In this document: one piece after another, positions 15,561 through 25,026 of the stretch | Layout of the letters: the number at the start of each line of letters is the position of its first letter | How positions within the stretch are numbered: the first letter of the stretch is position 1 | Source of the DNA: an uncultured Blautia sp. | Lineage (GTDB): Bacteria; Bacillota; Clostridia; Lachnospirales; Lachnospiraceae | Direction of reading: 5' to 3' | Assembly (NCBI GenBank): GCA_934408705.1 | Contig: CAKRVL010000008.1 | Span: forward strand, 1 to 48,350 | DNA: 48,350 nucleotides | Position numbers and translations under genes: made by a program | The notes under the pieces: model-generated | Seen by the model: only the letters and a program-made list of their open reading frames with translations | What the model was told of the DNA's origin: nothing | Database searches by the model: none

Positions 15561-17414
15561 ATGACGAAACTTCTGAAGCACAATATATCTGTTTTTATAT
15601 ACGCGTTATTAAGTACGTTCTTCTTTACATTTTCTGTCTCAGAAGATGTTATTTCTCTTTTTCCGGCACAATCCGGAATCGTGATCCAATCCGTGATTCT
15701 GCTTTTCTTTTATTTTTTATATAAGAAATTACTTTCTGTTTGTAATCCGCCACACAACCTGTTATTTGTGATCCTTGCAGTGATCATCAGCAATATATTT
15801 TGTTACGCCTCTGTAATGGGTGTGTTTTTCTCTGCTGATTCATCACTGGCCGCACTGTCCTCTATAACATTTGCGGTCATCCTGAAATTGATCCTTTTAC
15901 TGCTTGGAGGCTTTTCTTTTTTCTATATAATGATCCTGGCCATTGGCTCTGTTTCCGGTCATATCCGTAACATTTCCATGCCAGGTCTGCACAAAGTATG
16001 CAATTATCTCTTTGATAAGGGGATTTTCATAAAATCATTATTGATCATGACCATCTGCTGGCTTCCGCAGATAATAATACGATATCCTGGTTCTATGCCT
16101 ATCGACAGTGAGGTATGTATATTCCAGTATTACGGTCTGCGTAAGTACACTACTCAGCATCCCATTATTTATACCCAGCTTCTTGGTCATTTTTCTGATC
16201 TTGGAAACGCACTTGGAAACATAAGTCTTGGATTGTTTTTGCTGATTCTGCTTCAATGTATCTGCCTTTTGCTTGTATTAGCCTACACAATTCATACAAT
16301 GCGTGAATTTAATGCACCAAACTGGCTCTTGTTTATTACACTTATCCTTTTTTCTGCGGCGCCTGTTTTTTCCGGATATGCCACAATTTTAATTGTAGAT
16401 GTGTTTTATGACACAGCAATTCTCCTTCTTATTAACGAACTGACATGGTACCTTTTCAGACAGAATATTTTCAAAAAAGAGCCTAAGCATTATATCCTTA
16501 CTATAATCGCGGTACTTGGTATGTACTTCCGGCAAAACGGTTTTTACCTTATGATCGTACTTATTTTCTTTGTTGCCATCAGAGAACTTTACCTGATACG
16601 TCACAAGAAACAGACGATTCGTTGTGCAGCCCTTATCCTTGCATTGCTTTTTATTCCCCTTTGTGCCGGAAAACTAAATACAAGCTTACTTCATAAGAAA
16701 TATAAAGCTACTCGTGTATCAACCCGTGTTATGATGGCTCTTCCTCTGCAGCAGACATCCCGTTACATGGTATATCACAGTGATGATCTCTCCCATGAAG
16801 AGCGAGAAGTAATAAGCAGTATCCTTTCCTATACGGACGATGAGTTTAAAGAGAAATATAATCCTTACAACTTTGACGGAATCAAAAAGGGATTTACTAA
16901 CCACCTTACAAAAAAAGATCTGCTTGCTTATATTCAGACCTGGTTTAAACTATTTCTCCGCCATCCGGATACATATATTAATGCAACGCTGAATCAGAAC
17001 TACTGTCTGTTCAGCCCGCTGGCCAATAATTCAAAATATTACGGAACTGTACGAAGCCGTATAACTGAGATCACAACCCCGGACTTTAATAAATTATACG
17101 AGGATATCACAGTTCTCAATAATTCTGCCAAAAAAGGAGTTATGACTTATTATCAGAGTTTCTATAAATTTCCTATTATTGGTTTATATGTAAATCAGGG
17201 ACTGATCAATCTGCTTTTGCTGGCAATCTGCTTATATGCCTTATGTGAGAAAAACGGGCGGCTCCTGCTTCTTGGACTCCCCCTTCTTCTCACTCTCGCA
17301 ATCATCTTTGTAGGACCTGCTGCATATGGACATCCACGTTATACTTTCCCTGTTCACTATGCAATGCCATTGCTGGTGTGCATATTCATTTCCCGGAAAG
17401 AATTAAACAAATAA
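15561..17414 (+). CDS. DUF6020-like polytopic membrane protein
   Basis: A 617-residue integral membrane protein with about a dozen hydrophobic segments and one large extracytoplasmic or loop region around residues 380-530. The motif IRYPGSMPIDSEVCIFQYYG after the fourth or fifth helix, followed by QHPIIYTQLLG, matches what I remember of the DUF6020 family, large GT-C-like membrane proteins probably acting on cell-envelope glycans. No catalytic role has been shown from sequence. The ATG follows GAAAGGA. It is monocistronic and ends at a strong terminator. It faces the acyltransferase 3 gene divergently, so a shared role in surface glycan decoration is a reasonable guess. Confidence 0.75.
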   Translation: MTKLLKHNISVFIYALLSTFFFTFSVSEDVISLFPAQSGIVIQSVILLFFYFLYKKLLSVCNPPHNLLFVILAVIISNIFCYASVMGVFFSADSSLAALSSITFAVILKLILLLLGGFSFFYIMILAIGSVSGHIRNISMPGLHKVCNYLFDKGIFIKSLLIMTICWLPQIIIRYPGSMPIDSEVCIFQYYGLRKYTTQHPIIYTQLLGHFSDLGNALGNISLGLFLLILLQCICLLLVLAYTIHTMREFNAPNWLLFITLILFSAAPVFSGYATILIVDVFYDTAILLLINELTWYLFRQNIFKKEPKHYILTIIAVLGMYFRQNGFYLMIVLIFFVAIRELYLIRHKKQTIRCAALILALLFIPLCAGKLNTSLLHKKYKATRVSTRVMMALPLQQTSRYMVYHSDDLSHEEREVISSILSYTDDEFKEKYNPYNFDGIKKGFTNHLTKKDLLAYIQTWFKLFLRHPDTYINATLNQNYCLFSPLANNSKYYGTVRSRITEITTPDFNKLYEDITVLNNSAKKGVMTYYQSFYKFPIIGLYVNQGLINLLLLAICLYALCEKNGRLLLLGLPLLLTLAIIFVGPAAYGHPRYTFPVHYAMPLLVCIFISRKELNK

Positions 17415-17426
17415 AATTTTTACAGC

Positions 17427-17465
17427 AAAGGAGCTGCCTGGTTCACATTCCAGGCAGCTCCTTTT
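17427..17465. terminator. Bidirectional terminator between the DUF6020-like gene and rlmD
   Basis: AAGGAGCTGCCTGG and CCAGGCAGCTCCTTTT form a perfect 14-bp stem around a short loop. It serves both convergent genes. Confidence 0.88.
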
Positions 17466-17477
17466 CTAATCACAATA

Positions 17478-18839
17478 TTATTTACGACAAAGCTGGGCTA
17501 CAGTCTCTACCGACACAGTATTCGGGAACATATCAACAGGGCAGACCTTCTTCAGTTCATATCCTCTTTCGCAGAGATACTTAAGATCTCTTGCAAGGGT
17601 TGCACTGTCACAGCTTACATAAACTACACGTTTCGGCTGCATTTCAACAATCGTGGCAAGTAAAGTCTCGTCACAGCCCTTACGCGGCGGATCCACAACG
17701 ATCACATCAGCACGCTCGCCTGTACTCTCATACTGCTTTGGCAAAACCTCTTCTGCCTTTCCCACGAAAAATTCCGTATTATCGAATCCATTCAGACAGG
17801 CATTTTCCCTGGCATTTTCAATGGCGGCAGGAATGATCTCCACGCCACTTACTTTCCTGGCTCTCTTGGCAAGAAACAGGGAAATAGTTCCTATTCCGCA
17901 GTAGAGATCCCAGACAGTCTCATCACCGGACAGTGCTGCATATTCAAGGGCTTTCCCATAAAGCCTCACTGTCTGATAAGGATTTACCTGGAAAAAGGAT
18001 AGTGGAGATATCTGATAAGAAATCTCTCCGATTTTATCAGTGATATAAGGCTGTCCCCAGAGAAGGCGGACCTTTTCCCCGAGAATCACATTATTCCGTT
18101 TCTTATTCACATTCACCATAACACTGACTGTTTCCGGAATTTCACGAAGAGATTTTACAAGAATATCCTCCTCCGGCAGTTTCTCACCATTAATGATCAC
18201 ACAAACCATCATCTCATCTGTAAAAAAGCCATAACGGATCAGAACATGCCGTACCAGTCCCTTACCAGTATTCTCATCATAAGGCTGGATGTGAAATTTC
18301 TCCATATGGGCGATTACACGGTCCAGAACCTCTTTATTCTGCTTAACCCCCAGTGCACAATCGCGGTTCTCAATAATGCTGTGAGTCCGGCCCGCATAAA
18401 ATCCGGTAATGATTCTTCCATCCTTAGATTTTCCCACCGGAAACTGGGCCTTATTCCTATAATGGAAGGGCTGCTCCATTCCCAGGATTTCTTCCATCGG
18501 AATATCTGTGAAACCACCGATCCTTTCCAGATGGCCACGCACCTTAGCGGTTTTAAACTCCAGCTGCTTCTCATAGGAAAGTGCCTGCAGCTGGCAGCCT
18601 CCGCACTGTCTTGCAAAGGCACATTCAGGCTGAACACGGTCAGGAGATGGAGTAATGATCTCCTCCAGTCTTCCATATCCATAATTCTTCTTCGCTTTCA
18701 TGATTTTTGCGCGAACTGTGTCTCCGATCACTGCATCTTTGACAAAAACGGTGAAGCCATCAGCCTTTCCGATACCTTCACCGTCAATTCCGCAATCTTC
18801 AATCTTTAACGTAACAATATCATTCTTACGATATTCCAT
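17478..18839 (-). CDS. rlmD: 23S rRNA (uracil-5-)-methyltransferase, RlmD/RumA family
   Basis: A 453-residue SAM-dependent RNA m5U methyltransferase. It begins with a TRAM domain (DIVTLKIEDCGIDGEGIGKADGFTVFVKDAVIGDTV), followed by the 4Fe-4S cysteines in CAFARQCGGCQLQ. The SAM fold shows VWDLYCGIGTISLFLA and VVDPPRKGC, and the catalytic cysteine is in VYVSCDSATLARDL. Gram-positive relatives modify U1939 or U747 of 23S rRNA; which one applies here is not decidable. The start at 18839 is chosen over 18851 because the latter is too close to AGGAG. Its first codons overlap the stop region of yhaM, so translation is probably coupled. Confidence 0.92.
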   Translation of the reverse strand: MEYRKNDIVTLKIEDCGIDGEGIGKADGFTVFVKDAVIGDTVRAKIMKAKKNYGYGRLEEIITPSPDRVQPECAFARQCGGCQLQALSYEKQLEFKTAKVRGHLERIGGFTDIPMEEILGMEQPFHYRNKAQFPVGKSKDGRIITGFYAGRTHSIIENRDCALGVKQNKEVLDRVIAHMEKFHIQPYDENTGKGLVRHVLIRYGFFTDEMMVCVIINGEKLPEEDILVKSLREIPETVSVMVNVNKKRNNVILGEKVRLLWGQPYITDKIGEISYQISPLSFFQVNPYQTVRLYGKALEYAALSGDETVWDLYCGIGTISLFLAKRARKVSGVEIIPAAIENARENACLNGFDNTEFFVGKAEEVLPKQYESTGERADVIVVDPPRKGCDETLLATIVEMQPKRVVYVSCDSATLARDLKYLCERGYELKKVCPVDMFPNTVSVETVAQLCRK

Positions 18840-18844
18840 AAAGA

Positions 18845-19792
18845 TTACCATTCTCCTGTCTTTCTTAAGTTAGATTCAAATATTCTGTTATATCCCAGCC
18901 AATCCTTCTTGCTCTTATCTGCTGCAAAAATCTCTGTAAGCGTCTCCATACGTGCATCTGTATTATCTGCAAGATTCAAAGCAACTGCTTCTACCATAGC
19001 AGGCTTCTTAGGGGAGCCATACTCAAGCTCACCGTGATGTGCCAGAATACAATGTACCAGCTGATTCTCAAGCTCCAACGGGAAATCCGGAATCTCCTTC
19101 GCCAGATCATGGATCATCTGCGCACCAATGATGATATGTCCGAGAAGCTGTCCCTCATCTGTATAGTCATTCAGAGGAAAGGATGAAAGCTCTCTTGTCT
19201 TACCCACATCGTGAAGAAGAGCTGCTGTGATCAGCATATCTCTATTGATCACCTGATAAGCTGATGCCATGTAATCGCAAAGTCTGGTAACACTCAAGGT
19301 ATGCTCCATCAGTCCTCCGATAAATCCGTGATGTACAGTCTTTGCTGCTGAATGCTCCTCAAAGGATTTCAGAAACTCTTTATTCTCCACAAACAACTTG
19401 TTAAGAAGTGTATTCAGATAAGTATTTTTCACAGATCCGATCATGGCAACCAGCTGAGTATACATATCATCTGTACTGTTCTCACTTACAGGAAGATAAT
19501 CTGCCGGATTATACTCTCCCTCTCCGGCCTTACGAACCCGCTTAATATTCAGCTGCATAGCTCCTGCAAAGCTGGTTACATCTCCCATGACCTCAATATA
19601 ATCCAATGCATCGAAGTCATCAATCCCCAGAGAATTAGGATCCCAGATCTTACCATCCATCACTCCGGTCTTATCCTGAAGTATAATATTCTCATAAGGC
19701 TTGCCGTTCTTTGTCACAGCCGGCTGTTTCTGCTTACACAGATAAATTCCGCTGATACGGGCGCCCTCATGTAACTCGTTTAAAAAACGCAT
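18845..19792 (-). CDS. yhaM: 3'-5' exoribonuclease YhaM family (OB fold plus HD domain)
   Basis: A 315-residue protein with an N-terminal OB-fold nucleic-acid-binding domain (GIYLCKQKQPAVTKNGKPYENIILQDKTGVMDGKIW) and a C-terminal HD phosphohydrolase domain. Visible metal ligands are H164 in EHTLSVTRL, H194/D195 in ALLHDVGKTREL, and the later HHGELEYGSPKKP. This is the architecture and length of B. subtilis YhaM, a Mn-dependent 3'-5' exonuclease acting on RNA and single-stranded DNA. It is upstream of rlmD on the same strand with overlapping ends. Confidence 0.93.
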   Translation of the reverse strand: MRFLNELHEGARISGIYLCKQKQPAVTKNGKPYENIILQDKTGVMDGKIWDPNSLGIDDFDALDYIEVMGDVTSFAGAMQLNIKRVRKAGEGEYNPADYLPVSENSTDDMYTQLVAMIGSVKNTYLNTLLNKLFVENKEFLKSFEEHSAAKTVHHGFIGGLMEHTLSVTRLCDYMASAYQVINRDMLITAALLHDVGKTRELSSFPLNDYTDEGQLLGHIIIGAQMIHDLAKEIPDFPLELENQLVHCILAHHGELEYGSPKKPAMVEAVALNLADNTDARMETLTEIFAADKSKKDWLGYNRIFESNLRKTGEW

Positions 19793-19887
19793 ATTTTCTT
19801 TCCCTTTCTAAACACAAAACGAATCCAAATCTTTTATAGAATATCAGACATTTATGAACATTTTATGAATTTTCGCCCACTTTTTCC

Positions 19888-19916
19888 TTTTCAATAACAG
19901 TGAAATCATGTACAAT
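19888..19916 (+). promoter_or_regulatory. Sigma-A promoter of mutS2
   Basis: TTTTCA (19888-19893) and TACAAT (19911-19916) are 17 bp apart, about 35 bp before the mutS2 ATG. Confidence 0.5.
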
Positions 19917-19951
19917 AAAGAAAGCAGTAAATATTATTTACAGGAGACATT

Positions 19952-22333
19952 ATGAATCAAAAAGCTTTAAAATCACTTGAATACTACAAAATCATCGATC
20001 AGCTGACTGAGAAGGCATCCTCCCAGATGGGAAAAGATCTGTGCAGGCACCTTCTGCCATCTGAAGATGTTTACGAGATCCGTCATATGCAGACTCAGAC
20101 AAAGGATGCCCTTACCCGTCTTTTCCAGAAGGGTAACATTTCCTTCGGAAGTGTAAAGGATGTCCGCGGCTCCCTGAAGCGTCTGGAAATCGGAAGCTCC
20201 CTTGGAATTTCCGAGCTTCTTTCCATTGCCGGTCTTCTCGAAAATACTAACCGTGTGAAAGCATACTCACGCAACGAGCGAGGTGATGCAAGAGAGGATT
20301 CCCTGGACGGCATGTTCGAGAGTCTGGAGCCATTAACACCTCTCTCCTCCGAAATCCGCCGCTGTATCCTTTCCCAGGATGAAATCAGCGACGATGCCAG
20401 CAGCGGACTGATGCATGTCCGCCGCAGCATGAAAATTGCCAATGACCGCATCCACACACAGCTTGCTTCCCTGGTAAACGGCAGCGCACGCAATTACCTT
20501 CAGGATTCCGTTATCACCATGCGAAACGGACGCTACTGCATTCCGGTAAAAGCTGAATATAAAGGACAGGTTCCTGGTATGATACACGACCAGTCCTCTA
20601 CCGGCTCAACCTTATTCATTGAGCCTCTTGCCATTGTAAAGCTGAATAATGACATCCGTGAGCTGGAGCTTCAGGAACAGAAAGAAATCGAAGCTGTTCT
20701 TGCCACTTTAAGTGAGCAGACAGCCCAGCACATAGATGCTATCCGCGCGGATCTGGACATAATGATCCAGCTGGACTTCATTTTTGCCAGGGCAGGACTG
20801 GCTCTTGATATGAATGCAACAGAACCGATTTTCAATACAGAAAAGCATATTCATCTGAAACAGGCCCGCCATCCTCTGATTCCTAAGAAACAGGCGGTTC
20901 CTATTGACATCCGCCTTGGAGAGGATTTCGATCTGCTTGTGGTAACAGGTCCTAACACAGGTGGTAAAACCGTTTCCCTGAAAACAGTAGGGCTTCTCAC
21001 TTTGATGGGACAGGCAGGACTTCACATTCCGGCTCTGGACCGTTCCCAGCTTTCAGTTTTCCGGGAGGTCTACGCAGATATCGGTGACGAGCAGAGCATA
21101 GAGCAGTCTCTCAGTACCTTTTCCTCTCATATGACTAATGTGGTATCCTTCCTCAAAAAAGCTGACCAGGATTCTCTGGTGCTTTTCGATGAGCTTGGAG
21201 CAGGTACAGATCCTACTGAGGGTGCAGCACTTGCCATCTCCATTTTGTCCTTCCTTCACGAACAGGGCATCCGGACCATGGCTACCACACATTACAGCGA
21301 GCTGAAGGTTTACGCCCTTTCCACCACAGGTGTTGAAAATGCCTGCTGCGAATTTAATGTTGAAACCTTACGTCCTACCTATCGTCTGCTCATCGGTGTT
21401 CCCGGAAAAAGTAATGCATTTGCCATTTCTTCCAAATTGGGACTTCCGGATTTCATTATTGAACGTGCCAAAGAACAGATCAGCCAGAAGGACGAATCCT
21501 TCGAAGATGTGCTTACTTCCCTGGAAAACAGCCGGGTAATCATCGAAAATGAGCGTCAGGAGGCAGAACGCTACAAGGCAGAGGTTGCTTCTCTGAAACA
21601 GGAATTAGAAGCTAAGCAGGAGAAACTTGACCAGCGTAAAGAGCGGATCCTCAGGGAGGCTAATGAAGAAGCCCGCAAGATTCTTGCTGATACCAAAGAA
21701 TATGCTGACCAGACCATGAAGATGTTCCACAAATTCCAGAAGGATCATGTGGACACTGCTGCCATTGAAAAAGAACGCCAGAATCTTCGTAACCGCATGA
21801 ACAAGGCCGAAAAAGGCATGTCCATGAACACTACGGTAAAGAAACCGAAGAAAGAGCTGAAGCCGAAGGATCTTTCCCTCGGGGACACAGTCCAGGTATT
21901 AAGTATGAATCTGAAGGGAACTGTCAGCAGTCATCCTGATTCAAAGGGCTTCCTTTTCGTACAGATGGGTATCATCCGTTCCAAGGTTCACATTTCCGAT
22001 CTGGAGCTGGTTGATGAACCGGTCATTAACACTCCAGGGCTTTCCAGAACCGGGGCAGGCAAGATCCGCATGTCCAAATCCGCCAGTGTTTCCACCGAGA
22101 TCAACCTTCTGGGAAAAACTGTGGATGAGGCTGTGGCTGAATTGGATAAATATCTGGACGACGCTTATCTTGCCCACTTAAAGAGTGTGCGCGTCGTACA
22201 CGGCAAAGGTACAGGTGCCCTCAGAAAGGGCGTGCACAATTATCTCCGCCGCCAGAAGCATGTAGCAGATTTCCATCTGGCTGAATTTGGAGAAGGAGAT
22301 GCCGGTGTTACCATTGTGGAATTTAAAAAATAA
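19952..22333 (+). CDS. mutS2: MutS2 (endonuclease and ribosome-collision ATPase)
   Basis: A 793-residue MutS2, full length. The ABC-type ATPase core has Walker A GPNTGGKT (333-340), the signature region EQSLSTFSSHM and Walker B LVLFDELGAGTDPTEGAAL, followed by a coiled-coil segment (about residues 520-620) and the KOW-like region LGDTVQVLSMNLKGTV. The C-terminal Smr nuclease domain contains DEAVAELDKYLDDA and RVVHGKGTGALRKGVH. MutS2 suppresses recombination in some species and in Bacillus senses collided ribosomes. The ATG follows CAGGAG. It is followed after 32 bp by a two-component system on the same strand, perhaps by read-through. Confidence 0.96.
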   Translation: MNQKALKSLEYYKIIDQLTEKASSQMGKDLCRHLLPSEDVYEIRHMQTQTKDALTRLFQKGNISFGSVKDVRGSLKRLEIGSSLGISELLSIAGLLENTNRVKAYSRNERGDAREDSLDGMFESLEPLTPLSSEIRRCILSQDEISDDASSGLMHVRRSMKIANDRIHTQLASLVNGSARNYLQDSVITMRNGRYCIPVKAEYKGQVPGMIHDQSSTGSTLFIEPLAIVKLNNDIRELELQEQKEIEAVLATLSEQTAQHIDAIRADLDIMIQLDFIFARAGLALDMNATEPIFNTEKHIHLKQARHPLIPKKQAVPIDIRLGEDFDLLVVTGPNTGGKTVSLKTVGLLTLMGQAGLHIPALDRSQLSVFREVYADIGDEQSIEQSLSTFSSHMTNVVSFLKKADQDSLVLFDELGAGTDPTEGAALAISILSFLHEQGIRTMATTHYSELKVYALSTTGVENACCEFNVETLRPTYRLLIGVPGKSNAFAISSKLGLPDFIIERAKEQISQKDESFEDVLTSLENSRVIIENERQEAERYKAEVASLKQELEAKQEKLDQRKERILREANEEARKILADTKEYADQTMKMFHKFQKDHVDTAAIEKERQNLRNRMNKAEKGMSMNTTVKKPKKELKPKDLSLGDTVQVLSMNLKGTVSSHPDSKGFLFVQMGIIRSKVHISDLELVDEPVINTPGLSRTGAGKIRMSKSASVSTEINLLGKTVDEAVAELDKYLDDAYLAHLKSVRVVHGKGTGALRKGVHNYLRRQKHVADFHLAEFGEGDAGVTIVEFKK

Positions 22334-22365
22334 GCTTTACTATAAATTTTTTATAAGGAGAAGCT

Positions 22366-23067
22366 ATGGGTGCTAAACAGAAAATCCTGATCGTAGATGA
22401 TGACAATAATATTGCAGAGCTGATTTCTCTGTATCTTACCAAAGAATGCTTTGAAACAAAGATCGTAAATGACGGAGAGCTGGCTTTAAAAGAGTTTCAG
22501 ACCTTCCGCCCTAACCTGATCCTTCTGGATCTGATGCTTCCAGGTATTGATGGTTATCAGGTATGCCGTGAGATCCGTCATACCTCAGATGTACCGATCA
22601 TCATGCTTTCCGCAAAGGGTGAAACCTTTGACAAAGTACTTGGACTGGAGCTGGGTGCAGATGATTACATTATCAAGCCTTTTGATTCCAAAGAGCTGGT
22701 TGCCCGTGTACGTGCCGTACTCCGCCGTTTCCAGCCAAAGCAGACACCTGTAATAAGCGATGAAAAATGTGCAGCCTATCCGGATCTTACCGTTAATCTG
22801 ACCAACTACTCTGTTACCTATATGGGCAAACAGGTAGATATGCCGCCTAAAGAGCTGGAGCTTCTCTATTTCCTCGCTTCCTCACCAAACCAGGTATTTA
22901 CACGTGAGCAGCTTCTGGACCATATCTGGGGCTACGAATACATCGGTGATACCAGAACAGTAGACGTGCACATTAAGCGTCTTCGTGAAAAGATCAAGGA
23001 TCATCCAAGCTGGTCTATTTCTACAGTCTGGGGAATCGGTTATAAATTCGAGGTCAGAAACGAATGA
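22366..23067 (+). CDS. OmpR/PhoB-family response regulator
   Basis: A 233-residue response regulator. The receiver domain has acidic pocket D11-D12, phospho-acceptor D55 in LLDLMLPG and K103 in IIKPFD. The C-terminal winged helix carries KELELLYFLASSPNQVFTREQLLDHIWGY and TRTVDVHIKRLREKI. It overlaps the kinase gene by 4 bp (ATGA), so the two form a coupled pair. The stimulus is not evident, and no obvious target operon is adjacent. Confidence 0.92.
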   Translation: MGAKQKILIVDDDNNIAELISLYLTKECFETKIVNDGELALKEFQTFRPNLILLDLMLPGIDGYQVCREIRHTSDVPIIMLSAKGETFDKVLGLELGADDYIIKPFDSKELVARVRAVLRRFQPKQTPVISDEKCAAYPDLTVNLTNYSVTYMGKQVDMPPKELELLYFLASSPNQVFTREQLLDHIWGYEYIGDTRTVDVHIKRLREKIKDHPSWSISTVWGIGYKFEVRNE

Positions 23068-24473
23068 GAAAAACAATTTACAGCAAATTAATCGCCTGCT
23101 ATATTATCATAGGAATTGCCAGTTTTCTCTTTGCTACAGCGGGAGGCTCCCACTTTATAGAAGGCTATCTGGAGAAGGAAGTTGGTACAAGGCTTTATGA
23201 TAGTGCTCTTAGCTTGTCAGAGTATAAGATAATCAGACAGGAAATTGCTGATAGCGATACAGACGGGCTCCAGAAAATCATAGATATCCTTTCCTCCAGA
23301 GAGGGAGCGGGAATCCTGATCCTGGATGAAGATTTTCAGATACTGGTTCATTCCTCAGACATAACCGGTCCTACAGAGAATTCTTCTATTCCTGATTTTG
23401 ATCCTGACTTCTGGCAGGGGCTTTCCTATGGAATCAGTAAGTTTTATGGCTATTTTTCCAGCCTTTATCTGAATGTGGTAGTACCGGTCAAAGATAATGG
23501 GATTACAGAAGGTTATGTAACGTATCATTATAACATGCAGGAGCTTTACCAGAAGCGCAGCGGACTGCTGATAATCCTTCAGATTATTTTCGTTGTAGTA
23601 TATCTTATGTGCGGACTGCTGCTTCTTTGCTATCAGATATGGGTACACAGACCTATGCAGCAGATTATCAAGGGTGCTTCTGAATATGCTAACGGTGATC
23701 TGGCTTACCGAATTCCCATTAAATCAGAGGATGAAATGGGCTATCTTGCCAAAACCCTGAATTATATGGCTGACAAAATCAATCAGAACGGAGAATACCA
23801 AAGAACCTTTATTGCAAATGTTTCCCACGATTTCCGCTCTCCCCTCACTTCTATCAAGGGATATGTGGAAGCAATTCTGGATGGTACTATCCCACCGGAA
23901 ATGCAGGATAAGTATCTGAATATCATTTCCCATGAGGCTGACCGTCTGGAAAAGCTGACACGAGGTCTTCTTGTCCTGAATGATCTGGACGAGCGGAAGC
24001 GAATGATGAATATACACAGATTTGACATTAATGATGTGATCAAAAATACTGCAAATACCTTCGAGGGAACCTGCAGCAAAAGAAATATCACTCTTGAATT
24101 ACTACTCTCCGGAAGAGAGCTTTTTGTAGAAGCGGACCTTGAACAGATCCAGCAGGTGCTGTACAATTTATTGGACAATGCCATTAAATTCAGCAATGAT
24201 AATTCTTCCATCAATATTGAAACGTCAGTAAAGAATGATCATGTTTTCGTTTCAGTTAAGGATCACGGAGTTGGAATCCCCAAAGAGAGCCTGTCCAAGG
24301 TATGGGACAGATTCTATAAAAGCGACACTTCCCGCGGAAAAGACAGAAAGGGAACGGGACTTGGACTTTCAATTGTGAAAGAGATCATTAAGGCTCACGA
24401 TCAGAATATTAATGTAATCAGTACAGAGGGAGTTGGAACAGAGTTTATTTTTACACTAAAGAGGGTAAAATAA
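23064..24473 (+). CDS. Sensor histidine kinase
   Basis: A 469-residue membrane kinase. TM1 (about 8-26), an extracytoplasmic sensor region of about 135 residues and TM2 (about 167-190) precede a HAMP linker (RPMQQIIKGASEYANGDLAYRIP). The HisKA domain has the phospho-acceptor H255 in NVSHDFRSPLTSIKGYVEAI; the ATPase domain shows N box LLDNAIKFS, G1 DHGVGIP and G2 GTGLGLSIVKE. Full length and apparently intact. Its partner regulator precedes it with a 4-bp overlap. Confidence 0.92.
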   Translation: MRKTIYSKLIACYIIIGIASFLFATAGGSHFIEGYLEKEVGTRLYDSALSLSEYKIIRQEIADSDTDGLQKIIDILSSREGAGILILDEDFQILVHSSDITGPTENSSIPDFDPDFWQGLSYGISKFYGYFSSLYLNVVVPVKDNGITEGYVTYHYNMQELYQKRSGLLIILQIIFVVVYLMCGLLLLCYQIWVHRPMQQIIKGASEYANGDLAYRIPIKSEDEMGYLAKTLNYMADKINQNGEYQRTFIANVSHDFRSPLTSIKGYVEAILDGTIPPEMQDKYLNIISHEADRLEKLTRGLLVLNDLDERKRMMNIHRFDINDVIKNTANTFEGTCSKRNITLELLLSGRELFVEADLEQIQQVLYNLLDNAIKFSNDNSSINIETSVKNDHVFVSVKDHGVGIPKESLSKVWDRFYKSDTSRGKDRKGTGLGLSIVKEIIKAHDQNINVISTEGVGTEFIFTLKRVK

Positions 24474-24506
24474 ATCCTGTTCAGGCTCTAAGCACTAACT
24501 CTTTCT

Positions 24507-25007
24507 CTATTTCCAGTCGAAGTTTCTCAGATGCCCCTCCAGCTTCAGATGAGCAAAATCATGCTGGCGGAAAGCTTCATAAAGAATAATCGCAACAGAA
24601 TTGCTCAGGTTCAGTGAACGTGTCTCTCCAAACATAGGAATCCGTACACAGGTCTCCTGATTATCATGCAGAATTTCCTCAGGAATTCCGGCACTTTCCT
24701 TTCCAAACATAATAAAGCAGTCATCCTCATATTTCACATCACAATAGGTCTGAGGAGCTTTGGTTGTTGCATAATAGATCTTAGCTCCCGGATTTCTTTC
24801 AAGAAAATCCTCGTAATCAACATAAGTAGTCACGTCCAGATCTTTCCAGTAATCCATTCCGGCACGCTTCAGTGCTTTCTCACTTAAGGAGAATCCCAAT
24901 GGCTCGATCAGATGGAGCCTGGTTCCTGTAGCCACGCAGGTCCGTCCGATATTTCCGGTATTTGCCGGAATCTCCGGCTCATGAAGTACAATATTTAATG
25001 TTCCCAT
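24507..25007 (-). CDS. trmL: tRNA (cytidine(34)-2'-O)-methyltransferase
   Basis: A 166-residue SPOUT methyltransferase, normal for TrmL/CspR. Motifs: LHEPEIPANTGNIGRTCVATG at the N-terminus, FGKESAGIPEEIL (SAM-knot loop) and RSLNLSNSVAIILYEAFRQ at the C-terminus. TrmL methylates the wobble ribose of leucine tRNAs. The ATG follows CAGGAG. The upstream same-strand gene ends 19 bp away, so cotranscription is likely. No terminator is visible in the short gap to the convergent kinase gene. Confidence 0.95.
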   Translation of the reverse strand: MGTLNIVLHEPEIPANTGNIGRTCVATGTRLHLIEPLGFSLSEKALKRAGMDYWKDLDVTTYVDYEDFLERNPGAKIYYATTKAPQTYCDVKYEDDCFIMFGKESAGIPEEILHDNQETCVRIPMFGETRSLNLSNSVAIILYEAFRQHDFAHLKLEGHLRNFDWK

Positions 25008-25026
25008 TTTTTATACACTCCTGTAT

